Part shown: positions 36,273 through 48,593 of the stretch, in pieces
Layout: every line of letters begins with the position of its first letter
Numbering within the stretch: the stretch's first letter is position 1
Origin: Callaeas wilsoni
Taxonomy: Eukaryota; Chordata; Aves; Passeriformes; Callaeidae
Direction of reading: 5' to 3'
Length of the DNA stretch: 64,000 nucleotides
Assembly: GCA_013398955.1 (NCBI GenBank)
Contig: VWPU01008361.1
Location: forward strand, 248,001-312,000
Notes under the pieces: model-generated
The model's input: only the letters and a program-made list of their open reading frames with translations
Database searches by the model: none
What the model was told of the DNA's origin: nothing
Made by a program: the position numbers and the translations under genes

Positions 36273-37779
36273 TATGGAAAAAACTTGTAGATTGAGATAA
36301 GGCAGTTTAGTAAAGTAAAAGTCAATGGTTGTGCTTCCACAATCAAAGAAAAAAAACAAAGATTTTGTTCTTTACTTCCCTTCAGCAAGTGATGTCCGGC
36401 CACTTCCCAGGCAGCAGGGCTGCAGCACATGTATTTAGATTTCCCACTCCCAGCCTACTGGCAGAGCTGGGGGTTGGAATGTTGGAGAGACAGCACTGAT
36501 GCTGTTGGAGCACTCCTCAGCAGTGGCCAAAACACTGCTGTTTATCACTTTTCTAGCTGCAAATGCAAAGCACAGCACTTGAGGGCTGCTATGGGGAAAA
36601 ATAATTGTATCTCAGCCAGACTCAATACACAGAGCAAAATACACTAAGGCACAATGAGATGAACTTCAAAGGTATCAATGGCATTAGAGCCCTCAGGGTA
36701 AAACCTCACTACTGAGATGATTACCCTGGTCAGAAATCAGACTGAAAAATTTCCTGAAAAAAGAAAAGCAATAAGGAGTAAGCAGCTCTCCATAGAAGTT
36801 CAAGAAAGTAAAGTGTGCTTCTCCACAGAAGTCTTCAGTGGTATTTGAGCTGAGAAACACCAGCTCTGAAACACAAACCTCCATGCAGGAGAAACAAGGC
36901 TGCTGCGTTCTTCTGGATGAAGATCAGTGCAACGCAAGCCTGGTGATCAGAGGGGCTCTCTCTTCTCTTATCCAGAAGGGATGTGGCAATTCAGATTATA
37001 AAAAAGATACAGAATCAGCATCAAAGCAGGAACCTGGGAAGAGATATTTGCAATGTGTTCATTGCTCCATATGGTCCCATGAATTTCTAACTCCCTGCCA
37101 CATATTTTACACTACTTAATGTGACATCTTTCATTAATGGAAGGCCAAGTCTCATCCATTTTGCTCATGTGACTTAGCAGGAACTGTTCTAGTTATTGAT
37201 GCATGAAAAGTTTGGCTTCATAAATTACCAGAGAAGAAATCAACAGGTCTGCATTTTGCTTTCTGCAGCCTGCTCTAGGATTACACCAGCTCGAGAACGG
37301 AGAGTCACTAGTCACGAGGAAGGTGACTTTCACAGTCACATTCTTTCAGAAAGAAAATATAAAATGTTTTCCTAAAAAAAAAAAAAAAAACCAACACATC
37401 AATTCATGATATGAGTGCTAGGATTTCTACAGATTTCTGTTAAGTATTTTACCATTTAAGATCATGAGCTATGTTGTCTCTATGTATGTATGGTATGTAT
37501 TTTATCTCTTTTATATAATTTTATTCCATAGAACACCAATATGATGTTGGTGAAGGTTTTTCGGAGAATCATATGACCATTAAAACATTACAGATCAAGT
37601 TTATACTGTTGAAAGATATGAACTCAACCTTACCTTAACCTAGAGCTTTTACGAAGTCCTAGAAGCCATGGCAGGAATTAGACAGATGTAACCTGACTCT
37701 TCTTTACTTAGATTTCCATGGAAATCACTTTTCATTACTAGACCAGGTCCCAGAATCACTTTTTTTTCCAAAGATACCA

Positions 37780-38270
37780 AGGTCAAACCACAATAAATGT
37801 TTAATCATCAGTAATGATTTTTAATTTTTAAATAAAAACACAATATTCCCTCTAGTTAAAAAAGCAAGAGAGTGAGATGTTGTTAATATGTATTTATGAC
37901 CATTTAATGTCTCCAGATCTAATAAAATAATGATAATTTTTGTTAAGCAATACTATGCATGCTAAGTACCATCACTGATCCAGTCCACGTTGAGACAGCT
38001 GACGTCACAATTATTTTTATATCTAATTATATTTGAAATTTAAACTCAAAAGAATTGGCAATATTAAGTATGCATAATCAAGATTTAAATGTAACAGATA
38101 TAAGTGTCAGAAGCATATTTTTCTTCTCCCAGTACAGAATATCTGTCATATTCTTAAATAAATCTTTTTTCTAGGTATATCTGTTTGGTGGCATAATGTT
38201 GACGAATAAAGTTCTGGACATGTTTGATTTACCGTCACATTTTTGCTATAGTTAAATACTCCTCATCTCT
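37780..38270. promoter_or_regulatory. AT-rich enhancer-like block with a perfect CRE
   Basis: TGACGTCA, the full palindromic CREB/ATF site, lies at 38000-38007, next to a CAGCTG E-box-like core (37997-38002 overlap). It is surrounded by TAAT-type cores, ATGCATGC-like sequence and several AATAAT strings. The CpG in the CRE stands out in CpG-poor DNA, which could mean selection against decay. Enhancer function is inference; conservation could not be tested. Confidence 0.3.
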
Positions 38271-38610
38271 CTTAAAAAAAATATTACTACAATAAAGATC
38301 ATTAAATTCAACATCTCTTTTTTTGGTCCTGGTTCAAAACCTGCTGAGATTTGTCTTCAAAAAGAAGTAACTCAGTGAAAAATCTAAATACACTTGGTCT
38401 GTTCTGTTCTGAAGAATCACTCAGAAGTTCAATTAAACATACTGCAATCAAAGAGAGATGTCAACTCTCTTCAAGGACTTGAAGTGAGGAATTTTGTTTG
38501 CTTGTTTTTCTTTTACTAAGATTGTAACTTTCAGAGGCATCTGATTTAAAATGAGCGTTTTTGTTTGCCAGATTAAAAAAAAATTACATCAGGGAAGGGA
38601 AGGATTCTCA

Positions 38611-38680
38611 ATGGGTGTAAATTAGCAAAGTTGATTTAAAGTTGATGGAGGAATGCTCATTTATATCAGCTGTCATTCTG
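38611..38680. repeat. Fragment of an ancient palindromic amniote repeat
   Basis: 'atgggtgtaaattagcaaag' then 'ttgatttaaagttgatggag' then 'tgctcatttatatcagctg' matches in order the recalled repeat 'ggtgtaaatcagca...agtcaatggagctatgctgatttacaccagctg'. The similarity is among the better ones in this window. Confidence 0.5.
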
Positions 38681-41200
38681 ACACAAGCTGTATATATTTT
38701 AACAGGGAAACATTCACAATTTTACATATTATTCCGTTTTGTATCTTATGTTTTTCATGATTAACAGAGTTGTCTCTTATAATAGAGGCTGCTGTTTTTC
38801 TTGTTGAAGAATATGTTGGTTAAAAGCATCACAAGGAAAAAAACAATATCTTGATATAAAGGAGTTCACTTTATTTCCTTAATGGCTATTACAGAATCCA
38901 ACAGCAATAAGGTATTTCGAAATGACACTGTCCAAATAATATTAATATGCAGAGGTGGGAAATGAACATCAAGTTACTCAAAATCAACACTGTCCAGGCA
39001 GAAACTTGCATCTCAGAAAATAAATTACTTGTAAAACTAAATGTCTATATGAAATATTAAAGTTTAAAATCATTCGGTATTACCCATTTTAAATACAGTC
39101 GCCCAACTTATGCTGCTTCTTCTCCAACCATATCTGAAAGTGAGCAGGCACATTGCATCCATCAAAAGAAAACTGCAGTGAGAAAAATAATCCCCCATCA
39201 AAGCAAAATACATAAATACATAAATAAAGCCAGTGTTACATAAAATATCAGCAGTACTGAAAAGTATTTAAATGAGTGTTTAAAAACTTAGGGGTATTTT
39301 TCTCTCTCTCCTTCTGCCTCTCCCCACTCCCTCCCCAGCATGGGCTTGTTTTATTTGGTGCCTAAAGAGTCTGGTTTATTAGGCAAATATTTATGAACTT
39401 GACTTTAACCAAAATCCTGTTCACAGCTGCACCTGAGAGTTGCTCCAGCCTTGGATTGGACCAACTCATGGGGATCAGCAAATTGTTTGCACAGCCACGG
39501 ATGGGGAATTAAAAATCTTGTTGAATCAGGATTAGCAGTCTGCATGAGGAGGAGGAGGAGAGCTCATTTCCATAAGCTCTTCATGTCCCAGGCTGCTTCT
39601 CAACTCTCTATGGCCTGCAGACATGTGTGACCCAAAAATGGGGAAAAAAAAGCAAACCAGTGTATGACTTGGAGAGAAAAATGAAAATAAAGAAAGAAGG
39701 GGCTTTTGCCATGACTACGACTTTGCTTTTTCTGCTGGGCAGGATCTGAGCCACCTTCCTGCACTTTCAGATAGACTCAAATGACCTCCCACAACTGGAA
39801 GTTCATAACAGAGTCAAGACAGACCCCAACATTACAGCTGAACCTTTGCTCCTGCCTCAAGCAGTGTTGCCAAGCAGGTTAAACTTTGTGGGGCCATGTT
39901 TATTTCTGCCTTCTGATTAACGGTTGAAGAGCTGTATCTGCTGTGTGAAGTCCCACATTTCACATCTGTTGAGCCACCTACCTACCTAAGCCTCCCAAGG
40001 TCTGGGCAAGAGCATGCTCTCTGATCTTTGGGGGCCCTTAGCTGCTTGCTATTTGCATGGGCATCAACAGCATTTAAACCCAAACCAAAATACACCACCG
40101 TTCCATGTATGGGTGTGTTTCATGCAAGATGACTGGATAAAGCTGACTGAAGTTAACAAACTCTTCGATGACTTAGAGTTGCCCTAAACTTGTAGAGAGC
40201 TAGCAGTGTAGTCATGTGAACTCCATTTCCTCATTAAGAACAGGAGCACGAGGTCTCTTACTCAATAGGGTAAAATACATATATTCAGTAAAACCTGAGG
40301 CTGGGATGGCTATAGGGTCTCCATCACCTACCCAAATTTCTTCATGACCACAGTCACCACTGCCACTGCTTCCTCTCCTGACTGTAACCAGGACAGCTGA
40401 AGGGTACCAAGTTTATTTTGAAACAAATCAAATGCCAGGCAGATGAAAATGTACAGATTTGAATTCTATAGATTATGAAAAAAAGAGGTACAACGTAACA
40501 AAGATAAGCATAGCAAAATCCAACTCAGAATGACTCTGGATATGTCTGCAAAGCCAGACAAAAGCAAATCATGCTTTTTACACCATGATTTTTCTTGTGT
40601 TTATACTTGCTATCCCGGAAGAGCCAATTGAACAGCTCCTTCAGCATTAATTGGAAGCTATATAGCTAAATCTCTACTCTACTCTGTGGACCAGGCCACG
40701 TCCTTCTCTGTGACAGCTCACCCATTGATGGATCTTCTAACAACTGCAATTGTAGAATCAAAAGTAGAAATCAATTTCTGAAGTGCTCAAAAGAAAAAAA
40801 AAGTCACACATGTCCCAGCTATGTGGTCACTTCAATCAACCATCCTTTTATAAGCTGCATTAGAAACTTTAGCTAGAGTTTGAACAGCTCAGGTTTATTG
40901 ACTTTGTCAGTCTCATTTTTATTCACTAGACTAACTTGAAATTTTTGAATGAAAAATGTGTTCAAATTTGGCCCATTTTCAAATCTTGATTTTTTTAATA
41001 CTGCTAAAGCCCATTAATGTACTTATGATTTGACAGACTTTTCTCTTTTTTTTTCCTAATTGAAAGTCTTTCTTTCCTCTTTCCTACCCCATAGAAGCTG
41101 CTTTTTCATGTCCCTAAAGTGCTCATTTGAAGTGATCTTTTCCATCACACTTCCCCTGCTGCTGCCAACACTTACACATTTGAAGTCCATCTTGGTTATG

Positions 41201-42450
41201 ACTCTGTATCATTTTAAGCACTTCTGCAATCTTCTTGCTCCTAGACTGCTCTGAAGGCTGAAAAAAACCTTAAAATCACCGAGGCAATCCTCATAGCCTT
41301 TTAAATTGCAACTGCATGTCCAGGCTGTCACACAGGTCACTAAGGCTATGTTACACTTACCTAGGATACAGCCCTCCTGGGTCTGGATACTCCTACATTT
41401 GCAATCCCAGATCTGGTGGCTTTTACTGGTTGGAGACAATGAGACCCTGGTCATCAGGCCTTTGTCCCCAGGAGCATGCCAACACGAAGGACACATCCTA
41501 GATACCGCCACCCAGGATGCTGCTGCCGGTCTTTCCACATTACATATTGCCGCCCTACTTCTCCTTTCAACTCTTGCAGCATCTGCTATGCCCAAATCCA
41601 AGGAGGAATCTTTAAGATTGGTGTCTGTCATTTCTTCAGTAGGAAATTCTTCGTTTTAGTTCTCCTTTATACCGTTCTGACCTTTTTGCATGTATCATTA
41701 TGTTCTTTCACTTGGCATAAAATACCTGAATTACAGGAGAGATTGTTATAACTTCTCTTTTTTTGTACTTTCCTTCACATCCCAAATCTTGGATTTCCTT
41801 CTGAAATCTCACCTCTTCAAACTTACTAACCAACAACAGGAAACATTCCCCAACACCACCTCCTCCATAGCACCCCTTCAGTCTGGTCTTCCCAGCAAGA
41901 AGTGGAAATTGCCTCTTCCCCCTCACTCATTGCAGAGAAACCTGTTTCAAGCTTTGGTTTGCCTGATGCTGCTCAGGGAATATCCATAGCTGTAGATCAC
42001 ACCTTCTCCCTCCCATATCGTCGCTGTTCCTCCAGCCCCAGCAGCCACATAGCAGAGTGGCTGAGATTCAGTGTCTGTCAGTGAGTGCACTGAACCCTAA
42101 CAGCTGACGAATCCAAAAGTTTTTCATGCAGTCCATATTGTTTTCTTGGCAATAGCGCCAAGGTGACAGGGACGTTGCTCACAGTCATACCAAAAATAGA
42201 TAAATTGATACATAATGCAGAGTGGGCTACATGTCTTCAGTACGTTTTTGCAGATTTTTTTTGCTTCTGTTGTCTTTAGGACTGGTGCAGTGGCACGTTA
42301 CATTAGTGCAAACTGGTGCTGATGCTCAGAGGCTGTGCCCACTCTGTCACTATTCAAAATATTACCACAATCTGCAAGTAAGCAATAAGATATGACAAGG
42401 AGCGTGATACTGTAACGTAACAATGTACCTCGAGGGACACCTGTGAGGGG
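41201..42450. other. CpG-moderate block with long open frames
   Basis: CpG and GC are higher than in the flanks, and frames are unusually long: 140 codons on the minus strand (41209-41631), and 117, 91 and 99 codons on the plus strand. The minus-strand frame is Cys-rich towards its second half but shows no recognisable domain. Read on the minus strand, TCCTAG|GTAAGT (cut between 41361 and 41360) is a consensus 5' splice site inside this frame. A strong upstream acceptor is not obvious. The phrase 'taaggctatgttacactta' at 41341-41359 resembles the start of some old reptile/bird DNA transposons I recall, so a transposon relic is an alternative. Origin is unresolved. Confidence 0.3.
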
Positions 42451-43089
42451 GGAGGTGAAACTGAGTGTATTCAAATGCCCAAGGTGTGATTTTTATCTCA
42501 AACCATAATGTAATAAGATGTGATAATAAAAAGGCACAGGGCTGAAACAAACCATGTCTTTTTTAGAATGTCAGCCTGCTTATGTGGTATGCTGTAGAAG
42601 TTCTTGTGTGATTTCCTGCCTTCTAAATAGAATGCTTAAAAAATTATCTGAGGTAATTTACATTAGTGTGTTTCTTTTTAAAAAATCCGTTAGCCATGGT
42701 AGGCCTGGATTTCTCATGTGGATTCTGCTTCAAGAATCCCTTATGCATCCAATATTGTTTTGCCAATATATCAAAAACCTCGACATGGGAGAAATTGGCT
42801 CAATCTTTTGTTTCATTTTAAATATAAGGGACTTCGAAGCAATGGGAGAGAAATGCAATACACAACTAGCTCTGTCTTTTCATCCACTCCTTTCTTGATG
42901 ATATTTTGCAAGTGTGTTCCCAACACAGGTACTACACAAGCCTCAAAACCTCCCATGCTATAAAAAAATTTGAATTTGTTTAAGCAAAACTAAAACACAG
43001 TAGCTTACAAACTCCTTGGGGATAATTTCAAGGGAAACCATGCTCCATAATTTAAAGTTTTTGTGCACCTAAAACACAAATCTGGGGTT
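42451..43089. other. AT-rich non-coding stretch
   Basis: No gene could be supported. Overlapping plus-strand frames of 81 and 114 codons (42554-42963) have no domain or splice support. Nothing else was noticed. Confidence 0.5.
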
Positions 43090-43336
43090 CCTGGTTGACA
43101 GAGAGTTGAGTCAGCCGTGCCCTGGCAGCCAGGAGGGCCAACCATGTCCTGGGGACCATCAGTCACAGCACCGCCAGCGGGGCCGGGGAGGGGATTTTCC
43201 TGCTCTGCTCTGCTCTGCTCTGCTCTGCTCTGCACTGGGGCAGTCTCACCTTGAGTTTTGGGGGCTGTTTTGGGCACCACAATATAAGAAAGATAATAAG
43301 ATACTAGAGTGTGTCCACATATTCTGGGATTCTGTG
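43090..43336 (+). repeat. CR1 LINE fragment with an internal pentamer expansion
   Basis: The order 'gccctggcagcc', 'aggagggccaaccatgtcct', 'catcagtcacagca', 'gccagcggggccggggag', 'cagtctcaccttgagttttg' and 'gttttgggcaccacaatata' follows the 3' part of the avian CR1 ORF2 that I recall. It ends with an ATTCTGGGATTCTGTG-like tail, so sequence between the 'gtgtccac' point (about 43316) and the tail seems deleted. The middle carries six and a half TGCTC units (43201-43232) where CR1 normally has about two. The 79- and 120-codon frames over this stretch are CR1 shadows. Confidence 0.75.
43201..43232 (+). repeat. (TGCTC)n microsatellite inside CR1
   Basis: 6.4 perfect TGCTC units. The flanking 'ggattttcc' and 'tgcactggggcagtctcacc' are CR1 body sequence, so the microsatellite arose by expansion of an internal CR1 'gctctgctctg' motif. 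Confidence 0.9.
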
Positions 43337-46299
43337 AAATCCTAGGTATAAAATAATTTTCAAACAAGGCATAATGAAAAGATGCTGTCAGAAGACTTGA
43401 AAGGTGGAAAGCTCATAGTGACCTGTTACCAAGTAACCTCAGTTCTCAGTGACTTCAGTCTCAGAACAGACATCGTGTTATTACATGGTCAGGACACTAA
43501 GGATGGAATACATCAAACAGCAGATGATAGCTCCTGCTATCAGAGCTCTTCTGTTAAATCTCAGAATTTTTTATTTTCAAATTTTAATTCAAGAGTTCTC
43601 CAATAATCCAGTGCTATTTTAGAAAAAAAAACTATATTATTCAACTGAATGCATATCATCACAAATATCTGTTTTACCAGTACATCAAGCCTCAGTCTTT
43701 ACCCTCTGCAAAATATGCCATTGGTTGTATTTCATGAAAAGAGAAGAAAACTTTCATACCAACACAGTCCAGGCACCAGCAAGAGATTTAATCTTATTGT
43801 TGTGTAGGAAATAACTGTTGCAGGTCTTATTATGATTATATGCAGTACTTATCAAAGCACTGAGTTCCCATTGAGATGAAGCATGTCAGCTCCAGAAATA
43901 TTCTGCATCTGTTACTGGCCAAGCCTGAAACCATTTTTTAAGCATATGCCCATGAATATTTCCCCTGAACAATTAAGTCTCATTGACTTCAGTGGTAGGA
44001 CTCACAGGCATAAAGCTTGTGATGAAGTTGTGATTTGGGGCTGCTGTTCTTTCTGCTTACCGGTATTTAATGATGCTGGTCTATTTTAGATCAGTGGGAG
44101 AGGCTCTACTGTTCTTATTTGTGCCCCCCACAAAAGTCCACGTGCATTGCTCTCCTTGCTCTCTAGCCCAGCTAAGTCTCTATGTGCTTGTACAAAGCAA
44201 ACATTTATTCCTCTGTCCCCTTACAGGGGGTCTGTTACCACACGTTCAGCAGAGAGGCACATGTTCTCCTCAGAAGGGAGAACCATTTGGGTAAAAGCAG
44301 CCAGTTTGTGCTTTAGAGCATGGTAACATTGCTTCACGTCAGAAACAAAGTTGTGTTTCCTATAGACTGTGCTATAGCAAATGTCAAAAGGAGAAATAAT
44401 ACAAAGGTTTGGGCTATTTTCCTCCATTAAAGGCCTTGTAGTAATTTACACAATACCAACCGCAGTGCTGTGCATGATTTCAAATTGAGATAATTGCATT
44501 TTACCAACTTGAATTTCTGTTCTGGAGCTCAGTTGGATAGACTAACTTTTTTGCTGTCAGAATTCAAATGTTGTTTAGGGATGCAATCTGCTTTTAAAAA
44601 ATTTTTGGTCTGCTTTCCAGAGATTTGTAGTAATTCAGATACTAAAATGGTTAATATTAGAACACTACATATAAATAAATAAAGGAACTTCAGGAGTGGT
44701 TGAAGTGATTCCTATACACGTGCACACACATGACCCTTCAAGATGAGATGCAGTATATGAGACACTACGCTGTAAGACACTGAGATGTTATTATGCTTTG
44801 TATGGAGGATGCTATATAAAATATTAATGTCTTTCATTAAAATTACTCTTAATGTCAATATGTAGTGTGACTGTGCCATGATTTCTTATGTTAGTAGGTG
44901 CTTTACTAGAAGTTATAACTTTACATTATTCAACCACAATAGTCTCTGTAGTAAATGTATTGCCTCTGTTATCAACTTACTTATGCCCCATGAAAAACCA
45001 TTGCTATGGTGATGAGTATTTTATGGTACTGTATTTGCCTAATTATAAAACTGTTCCCTAACAGAAGTGCTAATGTTATCTTCAACAGCAAAATCCATTT
45101 TCAAAATTAAAATATATGCAAATAATTGATCCATAACCCTCAGCACAGTACTTTTATTGATAATTATTTCTGTGTATTAAAAATGTTCACAGCAAATGTA
45201 AAAGTTATTGCAATGGGTGTTTAAGAGACCTTATTTCTATAACTCTAAGGCAGTGTATACCTTTTTTATTTGCTGATGGACTGTATGCTGTTAAAGTGAA
45301 AAACTTACAATAGAAATAAAATTATTCTGATTGTCTATGAAGCATAATATCATGCAAAAGAAAAATGCAAGATCTGGGTTCATTAAGCATTTATTTGTAA
45401 ATAGCATCATGCCTTGAAAAATGACACATTTAGTTCTCTGACTTTATTACCAGTTCCATGAGGCTCAATGTTTTTCTTCAAATTATTGTTATTATTATAC
45501 TCAGTCTGAGAATTTGACACCTGCTGTTTCAAAACTTGATCGCAAATGTTTCAGGATATACATCAGATAGTACATAAGAGAGAAAAAAGACTCAGACTAC
45601 AATAATGTAGGAAGATTAAAAAAAAAAAACAAAGCCAAAATTGTTCTTCCTAGTAAGTAAAATCAGTCAAAACAGTTATCTAGAATATGAAGAGAACATA
45701 TTAGGTGCATTTAAATTAGTATCATGAAATTTATAATGGAATGGTAAGAAGAAGAAAAAAAGAAATCTTACTAGCAGAGGATATAATTTTGGTTGAATCT
45801 CGTAACAAACTGTCTGTAGGAAAAAATACTAACAGGGACACAACTGAGAGTAGGACGGGTAAGCACACAAGACCAGAAAAGCTTGAGAAGAATGGAACAT
45901 CATTAGATACTAATGGGTAAGAACAATGTGTGTAATATTGTACTTTAGTTTTCATTCATTATTTAAGTGGTAAAAAGACAGGGCACCTGATATAATTTAA
46001 TATCTACTGTGTTACAGTGAGCATAATAGTGATGTTTAATCTGAAAGTCTCTATCTTTTATTCCTTTTCCTCTTAGTTTATTCTTTTTTCCTCATATTTG
46101 TAAGTGGCTGGCTTGATAATTGTACTGTTAACTTCGCACAGTATTTCTGACATGCTTGCTTATAATGGAAGCTTCAATATATAAATCAAAATAATGGAGA
46201 GCATTTTATTGATGATTATTCAAATAACATCATCCATTAATAGCCTGTGCATCCTGTAGGTTAAGCAGGGTTTCAATTTGATAACGCAATTAGATGTGA
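43337..46299. other. AT-rich non-coding stretch
   Basis: No gene was recognised. It holds an old-repeat relic at 43938-44020. A very AT-rich portion at 44830-45240 resembles conserved non-coding DNA in texture (many TAAT, ATTA and AATTAT cores), but this cannot be tested here. An A10 run lies at 45620-45629. Confidence 0.5.
43938..44020. repeat. Ancient palindromic amniote repeat relic
   Basis: 'taagcatatgcccatgaata', 'aattaagtctcattgacttc', 'agtggtaggactcacaggca', 'taaagcttg' follows the recalled 'taagcacatgctt...cccattgacttcagtgggactactcacatgc..taaagttaagca' repeat in order. The central 'cattgacttcagtgg' is well preserved. Confidence 0.5.
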
Positions 46300-46440
46300 T
46301 CTTAACTTTGAGCATGCACTGAAGTCTGTCTGCAATCACATAAATATTTAGGCATATGCTTCAACTGGAATGAAGTGCATATGTAGGGTTAAACAGATGC
46401 TTTGCTGAGGCACAGATTCTAAAACTGTGAGCCTGATCCT
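46300..46440. repeat. Ancient palindromic amniote repeat relic
   Basis: The string contains 'cttaactttgagcatgcact', 'ggcatatgcttcaactggaa' and 'atgctttgctgaggcacaga', then 'gagcctgatcc'. These resemble the recalled 'ttaactttaagcatgtgc', 'gcacatgcttaagtgctttgctgaatcgggg' and 'ggatcaggccc' modules. It is diverged. Confidence 0.4.
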
Positions 46441-46899
46441 TGATCTATTGAAGGCTTTCAACTCTGCTGGATGTTAGTTCTTTTATTATGTGTAAAGCTG
46501 TCCAGGGAGGATGAGATACTGACCCTAAAATGAATAACAGTACATTCAGCCAATGTTTTTGCTCATGTCTGCTTTGAATAGAGATGGAATAAAATTAATG
46601 TCTGAAATCTGCCTTATTTGAGAAAAGAAGTAAAAAAGGTCAAAACTAGGGGGCCTGCTCTTGGATATAATACCAGTTTCTTTCTTTTATCTAAAGGTTA
46701 TTGATGTCAGATACAGGTAAGAGCTGATTCTAGATTGCTTTGGTTTTTATTTACTTAGGGCATTTTGCAATGTGCTGTGTTTCTGCAGCACAAAGACTGG
46801 TGCTTGCATAATTTCTTTGGGAAAACAAAAATAGAAAGGAACTCCTGTGTGATCAGATCCAGTTTATGGCTAATGGAGGCAACCAGGTCATATAGTTCT

Positions 46900-47100
46900 G
46901 ATAATAAATTTATCAAGCTCTTTGTTTAAACCCATTAGATTTTTTTTACCCTTCATTGCTCCTATCTGAAAACTGTTCCAGAACTTCAGTCCTCTGTTAG
47001 TTATAAATCTTCTCTTTCTGTCCTAGATGTGTTTACAACCAATTTATACCCATTTGATCTTATGCCAACATTGTCTTGGATTTTAACCCCTCTCTAGTTG
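46900..47100 (-). repeat. Old CR1-type LINE fragment, minus strand
   Basis: On the minus strand the order is 'ggcataagatcaaatgggta', 'taaattggttgtaaacacat', 'ctaggacagaaagagaagat', 'ttataactaacagaggactg', 'aagttctggaacag'. This is the recalled CR1 3' ORF2/UTR order ('aaactggccatgaataaattt..aggctggaaattagaagaaggtttctaaccatcagaggagtgaggttctggaacag'). It is one of the clearest old repeats in the window. Confidence 0.65.
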
Positions 47101-48593
47101 AAGAAACATAATAAAATTTTAACGGCGAAAAGGGAATTACATTATTGGAAATCTGTAATGCTGACACTGTTAAAATATAGAAAATAGAAAATACTCTCAC
47201 ATTCTGATTTTGGGGTATTTTTACTCACTTTCAGAAATAACCATCAAAATCTAAAACAAACAGAATTTGATTTTTCTCTTGAAAAACAGATGTACAAGTG
47301 TGGACATTCCCAAATAATAAACAATCAAGCACCTATCCCTATAATTAATCACTCTTAAATTAAGAGTTAGCTGTGTTATCTTCTTTCTAGCCCTACTAAG
47401 CAGTTATTGTAAAAGGACACTGGTCAAATCACCACTCTATGGGGGTGGCCTTTGTTTCTCACAGACAGAAGACTCAGGAAACCAGCTTCCAAAATATTGA
47501 AGGTTTCTGGATTGCACCAGTTTAAGGCTATTTACACAAAAGCCATTGTTCTAAGGGCAAACACTGTTTTTTCCTATCATTGAAACAGGAATTTTCATGG
47601 TACAGAGTTTTCACGACAAAAATGGGAGGTTGGGGTTTTTTCAGGGGTTTTGGGGTTCTTTTTTGTTTTAAGAAAAGCAATACTAGCATCTTCTTCTCCT
47701 GCTTGGGTTAGACACTATACTATCCATTAGTCCTATCCCCAGCTTGTGGAGAATTGTCATTTTTAACCGTGGCAAGGTATTCACAGAACACAGGTACAGC
47801 TCCAGGTAGAAGAGGAAATATTTTCCAAGAGGCTTCTGCTTCTTCTTTTCAAAGAGGCTGAACAGGCTACCTGCAGATGATCATCTCTCTTTTGATTACA
47901 GAAATATACATATGAATATACATATATATGAAATATAAATATACTTACAGATATAGATAATTTTCAATGCACTATGAATGCAGCAATATCAGTTTTTTGT
48001 TTAAGGCAGTGAACACATGTAATGAATTTTCAAGGTATTCAAAGCAATAGCATTGTAAATACTTCCTCTAATTGCAAATCCCATTTATAGGTTTTGATTT
48101 AAAATACATAAATCTTGTAGAAAGATGAAGACTTGAAAACAGAAATAAATATAAAGCCTTGAAAATTGTGAATATTGAAGGGAGAAAATTTTTTTTATAC
48201 TTGAATATCTGCACTTCACTAGTCCTTTTCCAAAATAAATAATGTCATGGAAAAAAAAATAACACCACATGGCAGCTTGAAACTTTCACTAAGAACTTAG
48301 CCTTCTTGGACTACCAATACCATTGTATCCTGAAAGTGAAGATTTTGTGTTGGAAATACTTGTATCCAACTTTGTTGAAGTAAAGACTATATTTATAAAT
48401 GTTGAAAGGCCCTGATAGGACACTGTCAATCTTCAAGGATATCTTCAAGATAAATATGCTTGCCACACTGAATTCTTTGCTTTCTTTTCAGGCTGGTAAT
48501 AAATCTTGTAAAGCTAGTTCTACTTTCAAAGCATAGGAAAAGGTTTAAAAATATCCCATAAATATGAAGAATTAAAAATGCTAGTGCCCAATC
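47101..48593. other. AT-rich non-coding stretch
   Basis: No gene was recognised. A G-rich simple stretch lies at 47624-47662. Alternating ATAC/ATAT sequence lies at 47904-47960. Open frames are short and featureless. Confidence 0.5.

Larger units (their letters stand above)
36273..41200. other. AT-rich non-coding stretch
   Basis: No gene was recognised. An A17 run lies at 37374-37390. An AT-rich block with a perfect CRE lies at 37780-38270 and an old-repeat relic at 38611-38680. A long polypyrimidine tract at 39299-39336 ends in CCCAG|CATGGG, a good 3' splice-site match without a recognisable exon after it. Confidence 0.5.

Noticed and set aside
37374..37390. Poly-A run as a processed-pseudogene tail
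   Set aside because: No polyadenylation signal, coding relic or target-site duplication was recognised upstream.
43005..43367. 79- and 120-codon frames on opposite strands
   Set aside because: They run over the CR1 fragment and its TGCTC expansion.
44998..45014. RFX X-box-like sequence attgctatggtgatg
   Set aside because: Only about 9 of 14 consensus positions match, too weak to call.
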